This document shows, one piece after another, positions 1 through 5,483 of a stretch of DNA of 7,867 bases. The notes below the pieces were generated by a model. It was not told the DNA's origin and did not search any database. It saw only the letters and a list, made by a program, of their open reading frames with translations. Source of the stretch: an uncultured Bacilli bacterium (GTDB taxonomy: Bacteria; Bacillota_I; Bacilli_A; RF39; UBA660); the NCBI GenBank assembly GCA_934101445.1, contig CAKORQ010000039.1:1-7867 (forward strand). The letters run 5' to 3'. The position numbers and the translations under genes are program-made. Position 1 is the stretch's first letter. Each line of letters starts with the position of its first letter.

Positions 1-20
1 GGGTAACCTTCTTTTTAAAT
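1..20 (+). terminator. Possible 3' half of an upstream gene's terminator
   Basis: The window opens with a GC-containing block, GGGTAACC, followed by TTCTTTTT. This is what the descending arm and U-tract of an intrinsic terminator look like. The ascending arm would lie before base 1, so the pairing cannot be checked here. Confidence 0.3.
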
Positions 21-74
21 ATTTAAAAAATAAAAACTTCCAAAATAGGAATGGTTTATGGGAAAAAGGGAAAT

Positions 75-103
75 TTGCAAAAATTAATTAAATATATTAT
101 AAT
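75..103 (+). promoter_or_regulatory. Probable sigma-A promoter of engB
   Basis: TTGCAA (75-80) is separated by 17 bases from a consensus TATAAT (98-103). Transcription would start near 110, giving a leader of about 16 bases before the ATG at 126. This placement argues against any start codon upstream of 103 for engB. Confidence 0.6.
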
Positions 104-125
104 TACAACTACGAGGTGTTTATTT

Positions 126-707
126 ATGAAAATTAATTCTGTAACTTTAAATAGTTTAGCCGTTAGAGAGTCGCAATATCCAACGGGAAACCTACCAGAG
201 TTTTTACTGGTTGGACGCAGTAACGTGGGAAAGAGTAGTTTTATTAATACTTTAATTAATCGGAAAAACTTTGCTCATACTTCTAGTAAACCAGGAAAAA
301 CCCAAACTCTAAATTTTTATAATGTTAATGATAAATTTTATCTTGTTGATGTTCCGGGTTATGGTTATGCCTCGGTTGATAAACAAACTCAGGCTAAATT
401 TGGTTTAATGATAGAAGAATATTTGATGAATAGAGATGTCTTAAAAAGAGTTTTCTTAATTATTGATTATCGTAATAAACCAATGGAAGATGATATTTTA
501 ATGTATAATTTTTTAAAGTATTATCATAAAGAAGTAACAATAGTAGCAACCAAGTATGATAAGGTATCTCAATCAAAACGTGCTAAGATTGAAAAGGTTT
601 TAAATAGTGCTTTTGATTTACAAGATACGGATAATATAATTTATTTTTCTTCGGTTACTAAAGTTGGTAAAGATAAGGTTATGGGAATTATTGATTCTTA
701 TTTATAA
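126..707 (+). CDS. engB: Ribosome biogenesis GTP-binding protein EngB (YsxC/YihA family)
   Basis: This is a cytoplasmic GTPase of the TrmE-Era-EngA-YihA-Septin class. Family knowledge (Bacillus YsxC) places it in late assembly of the large ribosomal subunit. The G motifs appear in order: G1 GRSNVGKS at residues 30-37, the switch I region with SKPGKTQT around 54-61, G3 DVPGYG at 75-80, G4 TKYDK at 142-146, and G5 around SS at 175-176. The length of 193 residues is normal for the family. The open frame extends upstream to an ATG at 51, but the ATG at 126 is preferred. It has GAGGTG at 113-118 with 7 bases of spacing, it gives the usual N-terminus, and the upstream extension runs through the promoter. 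The gene appears to be transcribed alone, with its own promoter and a terminator starting at its stop codon. I see nothing defective, and the assignment is secure. Confidence 0.96.
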   Translation: MKINSVTLNSLAVRESQYPTGNLPEFLLVGRSNVGKSSFINTLINRKNFAHTSSKPGKTQTLNFYNVNDKFYLVDVPGYGYASVDKQTQAKFGLMIEEYLMNRDVLKRVFLIIDYRNKPMEDDILMYNFLKYYHKEVTIVATKYDKVSQSKRAKIEKVLNSAFDLQDTDNIIYFSSVTKVGKDKVMGIIDSYL

Positions 708-733
708 GGTGGTATCTTAATACGGCCTTTTTT
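706..733 (+). terminator. Intrinsic terminator of engB
   Basis: Bases 706-715 (AAGGTGGTAT) pair with 720-729 (ATACGGCCTT) around a CTTA tetraloop. There is one G-G mismatch and one G-T wobble, and TTTT follows at 730-733 within a longer T-rich stretch. The stem begins inside the engB TAA stop codon. Confidence 0.75.
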
Positions 734-742
734 ATTTTCTTC

Positions 743-776
743 GGGAAATTATTATTTCTTCCCACCCGCCACTCCC
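743..776. other. C-rich tract and small hairpin between terminator and promoter
   Basis: Bases 761-776 (CCCACCCGCCACTCCC) are almost pure G/C pairs inside very AT-rich DNA. GGGAA (743-747) can pair with TTCCC (759-763). On the minus strand the tract reads as four G runs of 3, 2, 3 and 3, which could form a two-tetrad quadruplex. It lies after the engB terminator and before the next promoter, so it should not be in either mRNA leader. I do not know its function. Confidence 0.35.
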
Positions 777-827
777 AGAATAGTAGTATTTATAAACATT
801 GATATTATTATAAAACTTAAGTATTTC

Positions 828-856
828 TTTACCAGGAGTAAAATCTGTTATATAAT
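828..856 (+). promoter_or_regulatory. Probable promoter of the ABC transporter operon
   Basis: TTTACC (828-833, 4 of 6 matches to TTGACA) is followed by 17 bases and a consensus TATAAT (851-856). The predicted start near 862 leaves a leader of about 20 bases carrying GGAG (872-875), 5 bases before the ATG at 881. The leader has no room for an attenuator or riboswitch. Confidence 0.6.
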
Positions 857-880
857 TTAACCGTATAGTATGGAGATATT

Positions 881-1795
881 ATGAAGAAGGATAATTATGT
901 TATTGAAATTGATAATTTAAACAAAAAATATGGCAAAATTTTAGCCTTAAATAACTTAAGTTTAAATATCCCAGAGGGAAGTATTTATGGCCTTATTGGG
1001 AAAAATGGGGCAGGAAAGACGACATTAATTAGAATTTTATGTGGCTTACAATTACCTAGTGCTGGTACTTTTTCTATTTGTGGGGTTGATAGCGAGAGCC
1101 AAGAAATTTATAAAGTTCGTAAAAGATTAGGAGCCATTGTTGAGACTTGTTCTCTATATTTAGAAAAGACGGCTTATGAAAATATGTCTTTACAAGCAAC
1201 CTTGTGTGGAATTAAAGATAGAAAGAAAATTTTAGATTTATTAAGTCTAGTTGATTTAGAAAACAATAGTAAAAAAGTAAAAAATTATTCTTTAGGCATG
1301 AAAGAGCGTCTAGGCATAGCGATGACTTTATTAAATGATACAAAGATATTAATATTAGATGAACCTACTAATGGCTTAGATCCTGTTGGTATTAACGATA
1401 TTAGAAAAGTTATTTTAAAATTAAATAAAGAATATAATATTACTTTTATTATATCTAGTCATTATTTAGATGAATTATCAAAGATTGCTAATGATTATGG
1501 AATTATCGAAAAAGGTAGTCTTATTGAGGAAATAAGTAAAAAAGATTTAATGCAAAAATTAGAAAAGAAGACTTTAATTAAAGTTAATAAAAATAAAGTT
1601 TTACAAGATTATTTTAAAAAAGAAAAAATAAAATATAAACTAAAAGATAATGTTTTTGAAATTAGTAGCACCCTAAATATTAATAAAATGGTTGTGTTCT
1701 TAGATAATCTTAAATGTCAGGTCTTAGATATTACTAGCATTGAAGAAACGTTAGAAGATTATTTTTTAAGAAAGATAGGTGGCAAAAATGCTTAA
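881..1795 (+). CDS. ABC transporter ATP-binding protein, ABC-2/BcrA-like
   Basis: This is the cytoplasmic ATPase of a two-component ABC-2 transporter, likely an exporter, made of 304 residues. The visible motifs are Walker A GKNGAGKT (40-47), signature SLGMKERLGIA (137-147), Walker B with ILILDEP (156-162) and D-loop NGLDP, and H-loop ISSHYLDEL with the switch histidine at 194. Where many ABC proteins carry the Q-loop glutamine, this one reads AIVETCSLY, with Glu in that region, as is common in the BcrA (bacitracin/lantibiotic export) subgroup. Residues from about 225 onward form the C-terminal extension usual in this subgroup. Its stop codon overlaps the start of the permease, so the two are translated together. 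The substrate cannot be read from the sequence. Export of a peptide antibiotic or lipid-like molecule is plausible from family only. No two-component sensor is adjacent. Confidence 0.93.
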   Translation: MKKDNYVIEIDNLNKKYGKILALNNLSLNIPEGSIYGLIGKNGAGKTTLIRILCGLQLPSAGTFSICGVDSESQEIYKVRKRLGAIVETCSLYLEKTAYENMSLQATLCGIKDRKKILDLLSLVDLENNSKKVKNYSLGMKERLGIAMTLLNDTKILILDEPTNGLDPVGINDIRKVILKLNKEYNITFIISSHYLDELSKIANDYGIIEKGSLIEEISKKDLMQKLEKKTLIKVNKNKVLQDYFKKEKIKYKLKDNVFEISSTLNINKMVVFLDNLKCQVLDITSIEETLEDYFLRKIGGKNA

Positions 1796-2549
1796 TTTGT
1801 TTTTAACCGACTTTCGCCGTTTAATTAAAGATAAAGTCTTTTATATTGGCCTTGTTATTTTAGCCTTTTATGGTTTTTGGGGAGTTAGAACTACATCTTG
1901 TTTTGATTTAGATAAATGTATTAGTATCGATGGGTCTAGTATGATAGTAACAATCCCCGCGATGATTATCTTGTTTGTTATTTTCTTTACTAGTCTTTTT
2001 ATTGGGGCTGATTATAATGAAGGTACTATTCGGAATAAGTTAATCGTTGGTAAAAAAAGAAGTTACATTTATTTATCTAATTTAATAGTAACTTTAATAG
2101 TAGCAACAATTTATTTTCTAACCTATTATCTATCTATTAGATTAGGGTTACATCATTATAAATGTACATTAGATATAGATAAAAATCTTTTAAAATATTT
2201 AATGTTTGATGGTTACTTAGTAACTTTGGCCTTTAATTCTTTAACAGTCCTTATTGGAATGTTATATACTAATAAAGTTGGTTCTCTCCTTAGTAATATC
2301 ATCTCCTATGGGGTTTTACTCCTAATGGGTGGCAACATTATTTTTAGTTTTATGGGTTCTAAATATGCCGAAAGTAAGCCTCTTCGAATGTTAATTGAAA
2401 TGCTTCCTAATGTTCAAGTTGGTTTAATGTTTGAAGATGCTTACAAAGCCATTGTTAATTATAAGATTATCTGGCTTGGTTCTTTATTTTTTATCGTTTT
2501 AATTAATGCTATAGGTATGCTTCTTTTTGAAGTAAAAGACTTAAAATAA
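1788..2549 (+). CDS. ABC-2 type transporter permease
   Basis: This 253-residue membrane protein is the partner of the preceding ATPase. About six hydrophobic segments are visible, near residues 18-34, 52-73, 96-118, 133-152, 158-180 and 228-247. The motif FIGADYNEGTIRNKL after the second segment is typical of ABC-2 permeases of the BcrB-like type, where a cytoplasmic loop meets the ATPase. An in-frame GTG at 1779 exists, but the ATG at 1788 is chosen because AGGTGG (1777-1782) lies exactly 5 bases before it and would otherwise be inside the coding region. The resulting 8-base overlap with the ATPase stop codon implies translational coupling. A terminator follows shortly after. The segment between hydrophobic regions 1 and 2 contains two cysteines (residues 38 and 44) on what may be the outer face. 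The substrate is unknown. Confidence 0.9.
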   Translation: MLNLFLTDFRRLIKDKVFYIGLVILAFYGFWGVRTTSCFDLDKCISIDGSSMIVTIPAMIILFVIFFTSLFIGADYNEGTIRNKLIVGKKRSYIYLSNLIVTLIVATIYFLTYYLSIRLGLHHYKCTLDIDKNLLKYLMFDGYLVTLAFNSLTVLIGMLYTNKVGSLLSNIISYGVLLLMGGNIIFSFMGSKYAESKPLRMLIEMLPNVQVGLMFEDAYKAIVNYKIIWLGSLFFIVLINAIGMLLFEVKDLK

Positions 2550-2582
2550 GGATAAAAAGCCTTTATATAATAAAATATGTTT

Positions 2583-2617
2583 AAATAGAACTTAAATTGT
2601 TAGTTCTATTTTTCTTT
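2583..2617 (+). terminator. Intrinsic terminator after the ABC transporter operon
   Basis: A perfect 10-bp stem, AAATAGAACT (2583-2592) with AGTTCTATTT (2602-2611), encloses a 9-base loop and runs into TTCTTT. It is AT-rich but well formed. It starts 34 bases after the permease stop. Confidence 0.75.
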
Positions 2618-2642
2618 ACTTATCTTTAATTTTAAGTATAAT
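2615..2642 (+). promoter_or_regulatory. Probable promoter of the glycosyltransferase/polymerase operon
   Basis: TTTACT (2615-2620) and a consensus TATAAT (2637-2642) are spaced by 16 bases. The -35 element sits in the T-tract of the preceding terminator, so two adjacent transcription units share sequence here. The leader to the ATG at 2660 is about 11 bases and contains the ribosome site AGGTGAT (2650-2656). Confidence 0.55.
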
Positions 2643-2659
2643 TTTAAATAGGTGATAAT

Positions 2660-3814
2660 ATGAAGAAAGTAACAATTTTATCTTTGCATTTAGGATATGG
2701 TGGTGCGGAAAGATGTATTACTAATTTAGCCAATAGTTTAGTTGGCAAGTATAATGTGGAAATTTTATCTGTTTATAAACTTTATGATAAGCCCGCTTTT
2801 TATCTAGATAAACGCGTTAATGTACGGTATCTAACGAGTGTTTTACCCAATAGAGATGATATTCGTTATGATTTAAAACATTTCAAAGTATTTAGTTTAG
2901 TTAAAGATTTATTTTATGCACTAAAAGTTTTGAATTTAAAAAAGAAAAAAACTATTGATGCTATTGATGCTTGTGATAGTGATATAATTATTAGTAGTAA
3001 AGTTTATTTTAATAAATTGTTAGGTGAATATAAAAATGATGGTGTTAGAGCCTTAGGTTGGGAACATAATTACAATAATCATACTAAAAAAGAAATAAAA
3101 GAGTTTATTAGATCTTGTAAGTATCTTGATGATGTTGTTATGGTAAATAGTGAATTACAAGCATTTTATCAAAAAGAATTCTCTAAATTAGGATTAAGAT
3201 GTCAAGTTAGGTATATTCCTAATTATATTGATGATGTTAGTAAAACGACTACTAAGTATGATAATAAGAACTTAATAGCCGTTGGTAGGCTAGAAAAAGT
3301 TAAAGGCTTTGCTGATTTAATAAAAGTCTATAAGTTAGTTAATTTAAAAACGCAAGGTACTTCATTAACTTTAGTAGGCGATGGTAAAGAAAAAGATAGT
3401 CTTTTTGAGACAATAGTTAAAAATGATTTATCTGGTAAAGTTAAGATGCCGGGGTATTTATTCCAAGAAGATATTGATAAGTTATATGATAAATCGTGTC
3501 TTTATATTATGACTAGTCATTCGGAATCCTTTGGTCTTGTTATGTTAGAGGCTATGAGTCATGGTTTACCTGTAGTAGCATTTTCCTCAGCCGAAGGGGC
3601 TCGAGATCTAATTCAAGATGGTTATAATGGTTATTTAATCAATAATCGTAATGAATTTGAAATGGCCGATAAAATAATTGAACTACTTAATAATCCTGAT
3701 AAACTAAAAAAAATGGGAACCAATGCTTATACTTCGGCTAAAAAATATACTAAAGAAGCAGTAATTAAAACATGGGAGCAATTATTAGATGAAAAGCCAA
3801 AGAAAGAAAATTAA
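2660..3814 (+). CDS. Glycosyltransferase family 4 (GT-B fold)
   Basis: This retaining glycosyltransferase of 384 residues probably acts at the cytoplasmic face of the membrane on a surface or capsular glycan precursor. The N-terminal Rossmann half opens with ILSLHLGYGGAER (residues 6-18), whose GGAER is characteristic of GT4 enzymes. WEHN at 134-137 and IPNYID at 186-191 mark the inter-domain region. In the C-terminal nucleotide-sugar half are VGRLEKVKGF (208-217, with Arg210 and Lys215 expected to contact phosphates), VGDG (239-242) and the E-x7-E motif formed by Glu289 and Glu297 in SESFGLVMLE. The length is normal and all expected residues are present. The next gene, an O-antigen-polymerase-like protein, begins inside its 3' end, which supports a role in polysaccharide synthesis. 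Donor, acceptor and linkage cannot be predicted. Confidence 0.92.
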   Translation: MKKVTILSLHLGYGGAERCITNLANSLVGKYNVEILSVYKLYDKPAFYLDKRVNVRYLTSVLPNRDDIRYDLKHFKVFSLVKDLFYALKVLNLKKKKTIDAIDACDSDIIISSKVYFNKLLGEYKNDGVRALGWEHNYNNHTKKEIKEFIRSCKYLDDVVMVNSELQAFYQKEFSKLGLRCQVRYIPNYIDDVSKTTTKYDNKNLIAVGRLEKVKGFADLIKVYKLVNLKTQGTSLTLVGDGKEKDSLFETIVKNDLSGKVKMPGYLFQEDIDKLYDKSCLYIMTSHSESFGLVMLEAMSHGLPVVAFSSAEGARDLIQDGYNGYLINNRNEFEMADKIIELLNNPDKLKKMGTNAYTSAKKYTKEAVIKTWEQLLDEKPKKEN

Positions 3815-5030
3815 TAAAAATAATATTAAAAAAGATAAATTTTCTAAAGTTATTTCTTTTCTCTTAATGATATTAATTATTATGCAACCCCTAATGGATG
3901 CCTTAACTTATTTACAAATAAGATATAGTTTTAACTTTCTTAGTATTTCCAGTGTTTTAAGAACCCTTACTTTTAGTTTAACAATTTTATATCTTTTATT
4001 TACTAAAGATAAAAGAAAAGATATATGGTTTTTGCTTATTTATTTTCTAATTTATTTAGGTTGTCAGGTATTTTGGCTAAACAATGGTCTAAGTAGTAGT
4101 TTAAATACCCTTTTAACGATTTTTTATCTACCAGTTATAATTATTTTTATGAATAAAGCGGATATTAATAAGAAGTATTTTAATTTAAAAATAATTATGA
4201 TAACTTATTTAATTTATTTAAACTTAATTATAATTCCTTATCTTTTTAAATATGGTAATTATGCTAATGATTTTTATGAAGGGAAGAATGGCTTTTATGG
4301 GTTGTTTTATGGGGGAAATGAGATAAGTAATATCTTAGTAATTATGTTACCTTTAGTAATAGAGTATCTAGTTAGAAAAAAGAGTTACTTTTTAATTAGC
4401 TTAACTTTTATCGAATTACTTTTATGTATTTATTTAGTAGGAACTAAAACTTTAATCTTAGGATGTATTATAGTTAGTATTTATTTTCTTATTAAATATT
4501 TACGCCCCGTTTATAAAAAGCTAGATAGCAAGAAAAAATATCTTATTTGGACTTTCTTAATTTTATTAGTTATAGGGTCAATATTAATACTACCTAAGAT
4601 GGCTGTTACTAAAAATATAATCAGAGCGATAAACTATTATGGCTTTAATCTAAGTAATATCTTTAGTTTAAATGGCCTAGATAAGTTAGTCTTTAGTGGT
4701 AGATTAGAAATACTAAATAAGGTTAATAATTTATATTTACATAGTCCTTTAATAAATATCTTAATGGGACTAGGTAAGAGTTATGTTAATACTTTTAAAG
4801 GAATAGAAATAGATATATTTGACATTTTCTTTTCTATTGGTATTATTGGGATTCTAATATTTGGTTATTTATGTTTTAAAAATATTAAAGATACTAAATT
4901 AAAAGGTATATATTTATTTACATTTATTCTAAGTATTATGATATCACTAGTTACTGGTCATGTTTTAAATATGCCAAATGTTAGTATTTATATAGGATTA
5001 CTTTTCGTTTTAAATAAACAAGAAGAGTAG
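3789..5030 (+). CDS. O-antigen ligase/polymerase-like (Wzy-type) membrane protein
   Basis: This 413-residue polytopic membrane protein has roughly ten or more hydrophobic segments and a Lys-rich N-terminus of about 20 residues that would stay in the cytoplasm. Features seen in Wzy/WaaL-like proteins of Firmicutes are the first segment with MQPLMDALTYL, the YGGNEISN stretch after a loop rich in Gly and aromatic residues, GTKTLILG, SGRLEIL in the large loop, and a late IDIFDIFFSIGIIG segment. Family members join or polymerise lipid-linked glycan units on the outer face of the membrane. The ATG at 3789 lies 26 bases inside the glycosyltransferase gene. GGGAG (3774-3778) is 10 bases upstream, and the overlap suggests coupled translation. 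No flippase (Wzx) or other glycan genes are nearby, so the pair would need partners elsewhere. Assignment as polymerase rather than ligase is not possible from sequence. Confidence 0.82.
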   Translation: MKSQRKKINKNNIKKDKFSKVISFLLMILIIMQPLMDALTYLQIRYSFNFLSISSVLRTLTFSLTILYLLFTKDKRKDIWFLLIYFLIYLGCQVFWLNNGLSSSLNTLLTIFYLPVIIIFMNKADINKKYFNLKIIMITYLIYLNLIIIPYLFKYGNYANDFYEGKNGFYGLFYGGNEISNILVIMLPLVIEYLVRKKSYFLISLTFIELLLCIYLVGTKTLILGCIIVSIYFLIKYLRPVYKKLDSKKKYLIWTFLILLVIGSILILPKMAVTKNIIRAINYYGFNLSNIFSLNGLDKLVFSGRLEILNKVNNLYLHSPLINILMGLGKSYVNTFKGIEIDIFDIFFSIGIIGILIFGYLCFKNIKDTKLKGIYLFTFILSIMISLVTGHVLNMPNVSIYIGLLFVLNKQEE

Positions 5031-5039
5031 TTCTTTTTT
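5020..5039 (+). terminator. Weak candidate terminator after the polymerase gene
   Basis: AAGAA (5020-5024) pairs with TTCTT (5031-5035) around a 6-base loop holding the TAG stop, then TTTT follows. A five-bp stem with one G-C pair is weak, and read-through or another terminator is possible. Confidence 0.35.
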
Positions 5040-5157
5040 AGTGTTCTTAAGCCAATATATAATAAGGAAAAAAACTATTAAGACATATTATGTTTATAAG
5101 ATATAGGATATATTACACTGTTTTCATTGCCTAAGCAAGTATTATTTGTTATTTGCT

Positions 5158-5192
5158 AAAAAAAAGAAGCCTTACTTTTTATTTAAGTCTTC
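5158..5192 (-). terminator. Intrinsic terminator of the RHH gene
   Basis: Read on the minus strand, GAAGACTTA pairs with TAAGGCTTC (plus-strand 5184-5192 and 5166-5174). The stem has eight pairs and one mismatch around a 9-base loop, followed by eight T residues (plus-strand A5158-5165). The TAA stop codon of the RHH gene forms part of the descending arm, so the last codons encode half of the terminator. Confidence 0.8.
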
Positions 5193-5363
5193 CTTCTTTA
5201 AATTTTTAAGAGCATACTCGATACATTCATTAAGTAATCTATTAACGGATATGTTAGTAGTTTTAGATAATTCTTCTATTTTCTTTAGGGTAGATAATTT
5301 TATTCTAATAGTTTTTAAAGTTGATTTCTCATCTTCTAAATTGGGTAGACAAAATTCTTGCAT
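5172..5363 (-). CDS. Small ribbon-helix-helix (Arc/CopG-type) DNA-binding protein
   Basis: This 63-residue protein has the layout of an RHH repressor. A beta strand, KTIRIKLS (residues 17-24), should insert into the DNA major groove as a dimer. Helix A (about 25-37, LKKIEELSKTTN) and the turn NIS are followed by helix B (about 39-54, VNRLLNECIEYALKNL). The first 14 residues form an acidic, less ordered arm and the tail is Lys-rich. The start is firm: AAGGAG (plus-strand 5371-5376 reversed) lies 7 bases before the ATG. It has its own promoter and terminator and is the only gene read leftwards here. Two palindromes directly upstream suggest autorepression and possibly control of the divergent surface-protein gene. 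RHH proteins can also be antitoxins, but no toxin gene adjoins it. A frame on the opposite strand over the same bases is a shadow. Confidence 0.85.
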   Translation of the reverse strand: MQEFCLPNLEDEKSTLKTIRIKLSTLKKIEELSKTTNISVNRLLNECIEYALKNLKKEDLNKK

Positions 5364-5386
5364 GGTATTTCTCCTTCTATAAGAAT

Positions 5387-5414
5387 TTTATAAAAATGTA
5401 GTACATTTAGTAAG
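5387..5414 (-). promoter_or_regulatory. Probable promoter of the RHH gene
   Basis: Read on the minus strand, CTTACT (plus 5409-5414) is followed by 16 bases and TATAAA (plus 5387-5392). The -35 is only a 3-of-6 match. Start near plus-strand 5380 gives a leader of about 17 bases. The 16-base spacer is almost exactly filled by the 5394-5408 palindrome. Confidence 0.45.
5394..5408. promoter_or_regulatory. Palindromic operator candidate 1 (RHH promoter spacer)
   Basis: AAATGTA-G-TACATTT is a perfect 7-bp inverted repeat around one central base (5401). It sits between the -35 and -10 of the leftward RHH promoter, where a bound repressor would exclude RNA polymerase. That the RHH protein binds it is inference. 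Confidence 0.55.
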
Positions 5415-5435
5415 TTACACAATTTGTGGGACTTA
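5411..5435. promoter_or_regulatory. Palindromic operator candidate 2 (between divergent promoters)
   Basis: This interrupted palindrome is centred on T5423. The core CACAA-T-TTGTG (5418-5428) is flanked by TAAGT (5411-5415) and ACTTA (5431-5435), with two unmatched positions on each side between core and flank. Ten of twelve positions are symmetric. It overlaps the -35 regions of both the RHH promoter and the rightward promoter. Confidence 0.5.
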
Positions 5436-5456
5436 ATTTAAAAATTAAAATATAGT
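5428..5456 (+). promoter_or_regulatory. Possible promoter of the surface-protein gene
   Basis: TATAGT (5451-5456) is a good -10. At 17 bases upstream lies GGGACT (5428-5433), which matches the -35 consensus at only three central positions. A weak -35 covered by a palindrome would fit a regulated promoter. The expected start near 5462 leaves a leader of about 22 bases with AGAAGG (5472-5477), 6 bases before the ATG at 5484. Confidence 0.45.
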
Positions 5457-5483
5457 GTAATGATTTTAGGTAGAAGGTTAAAA

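Noticed and set aside
51..125. N-terminal extension of EngB by 25 residues from an ATG at 51.
   Set aside because: It runs through the predicted promoter (75-103), lacks a ribosome site, and adds residues absent from the family. The ATG at 126 has GAGGTG at the right distance.
704..738. T-box-like motif: AAGGTGGTAT after the engB stop, with CCTTTTTT following, resembles the end of a tRNA-sensing T-box leader.
   Set aside because: The sequence upstream is engB coding sequence, so there is no specifier stem. The downstream gene is an ABC transporter with its own promoter, not a synthetase or amino-acid gene. The motif is fully explained as a simple terminator.
5041..5157. Short frame MFIRYRIYYTVFIA from an ATG at 5090, an 11-base palindrome at 5083-5093, and a weak hairpin at 5135-5156.
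   Set aside because: The peptide is 14 residues with no spaced ribosome site. The symmetric elements are short, A/T-dominated and expected by chance in such DNA.
5146..5382. Rightward 78-codon frame opposite the RHH gene.
   Set aside because: It is the antisense of a gene with good start, fold and terminator. Its own sequence is Phe/Leu/Ser-rich in the way antisense frames of Lys-rich proteins are, and no family is recognised.
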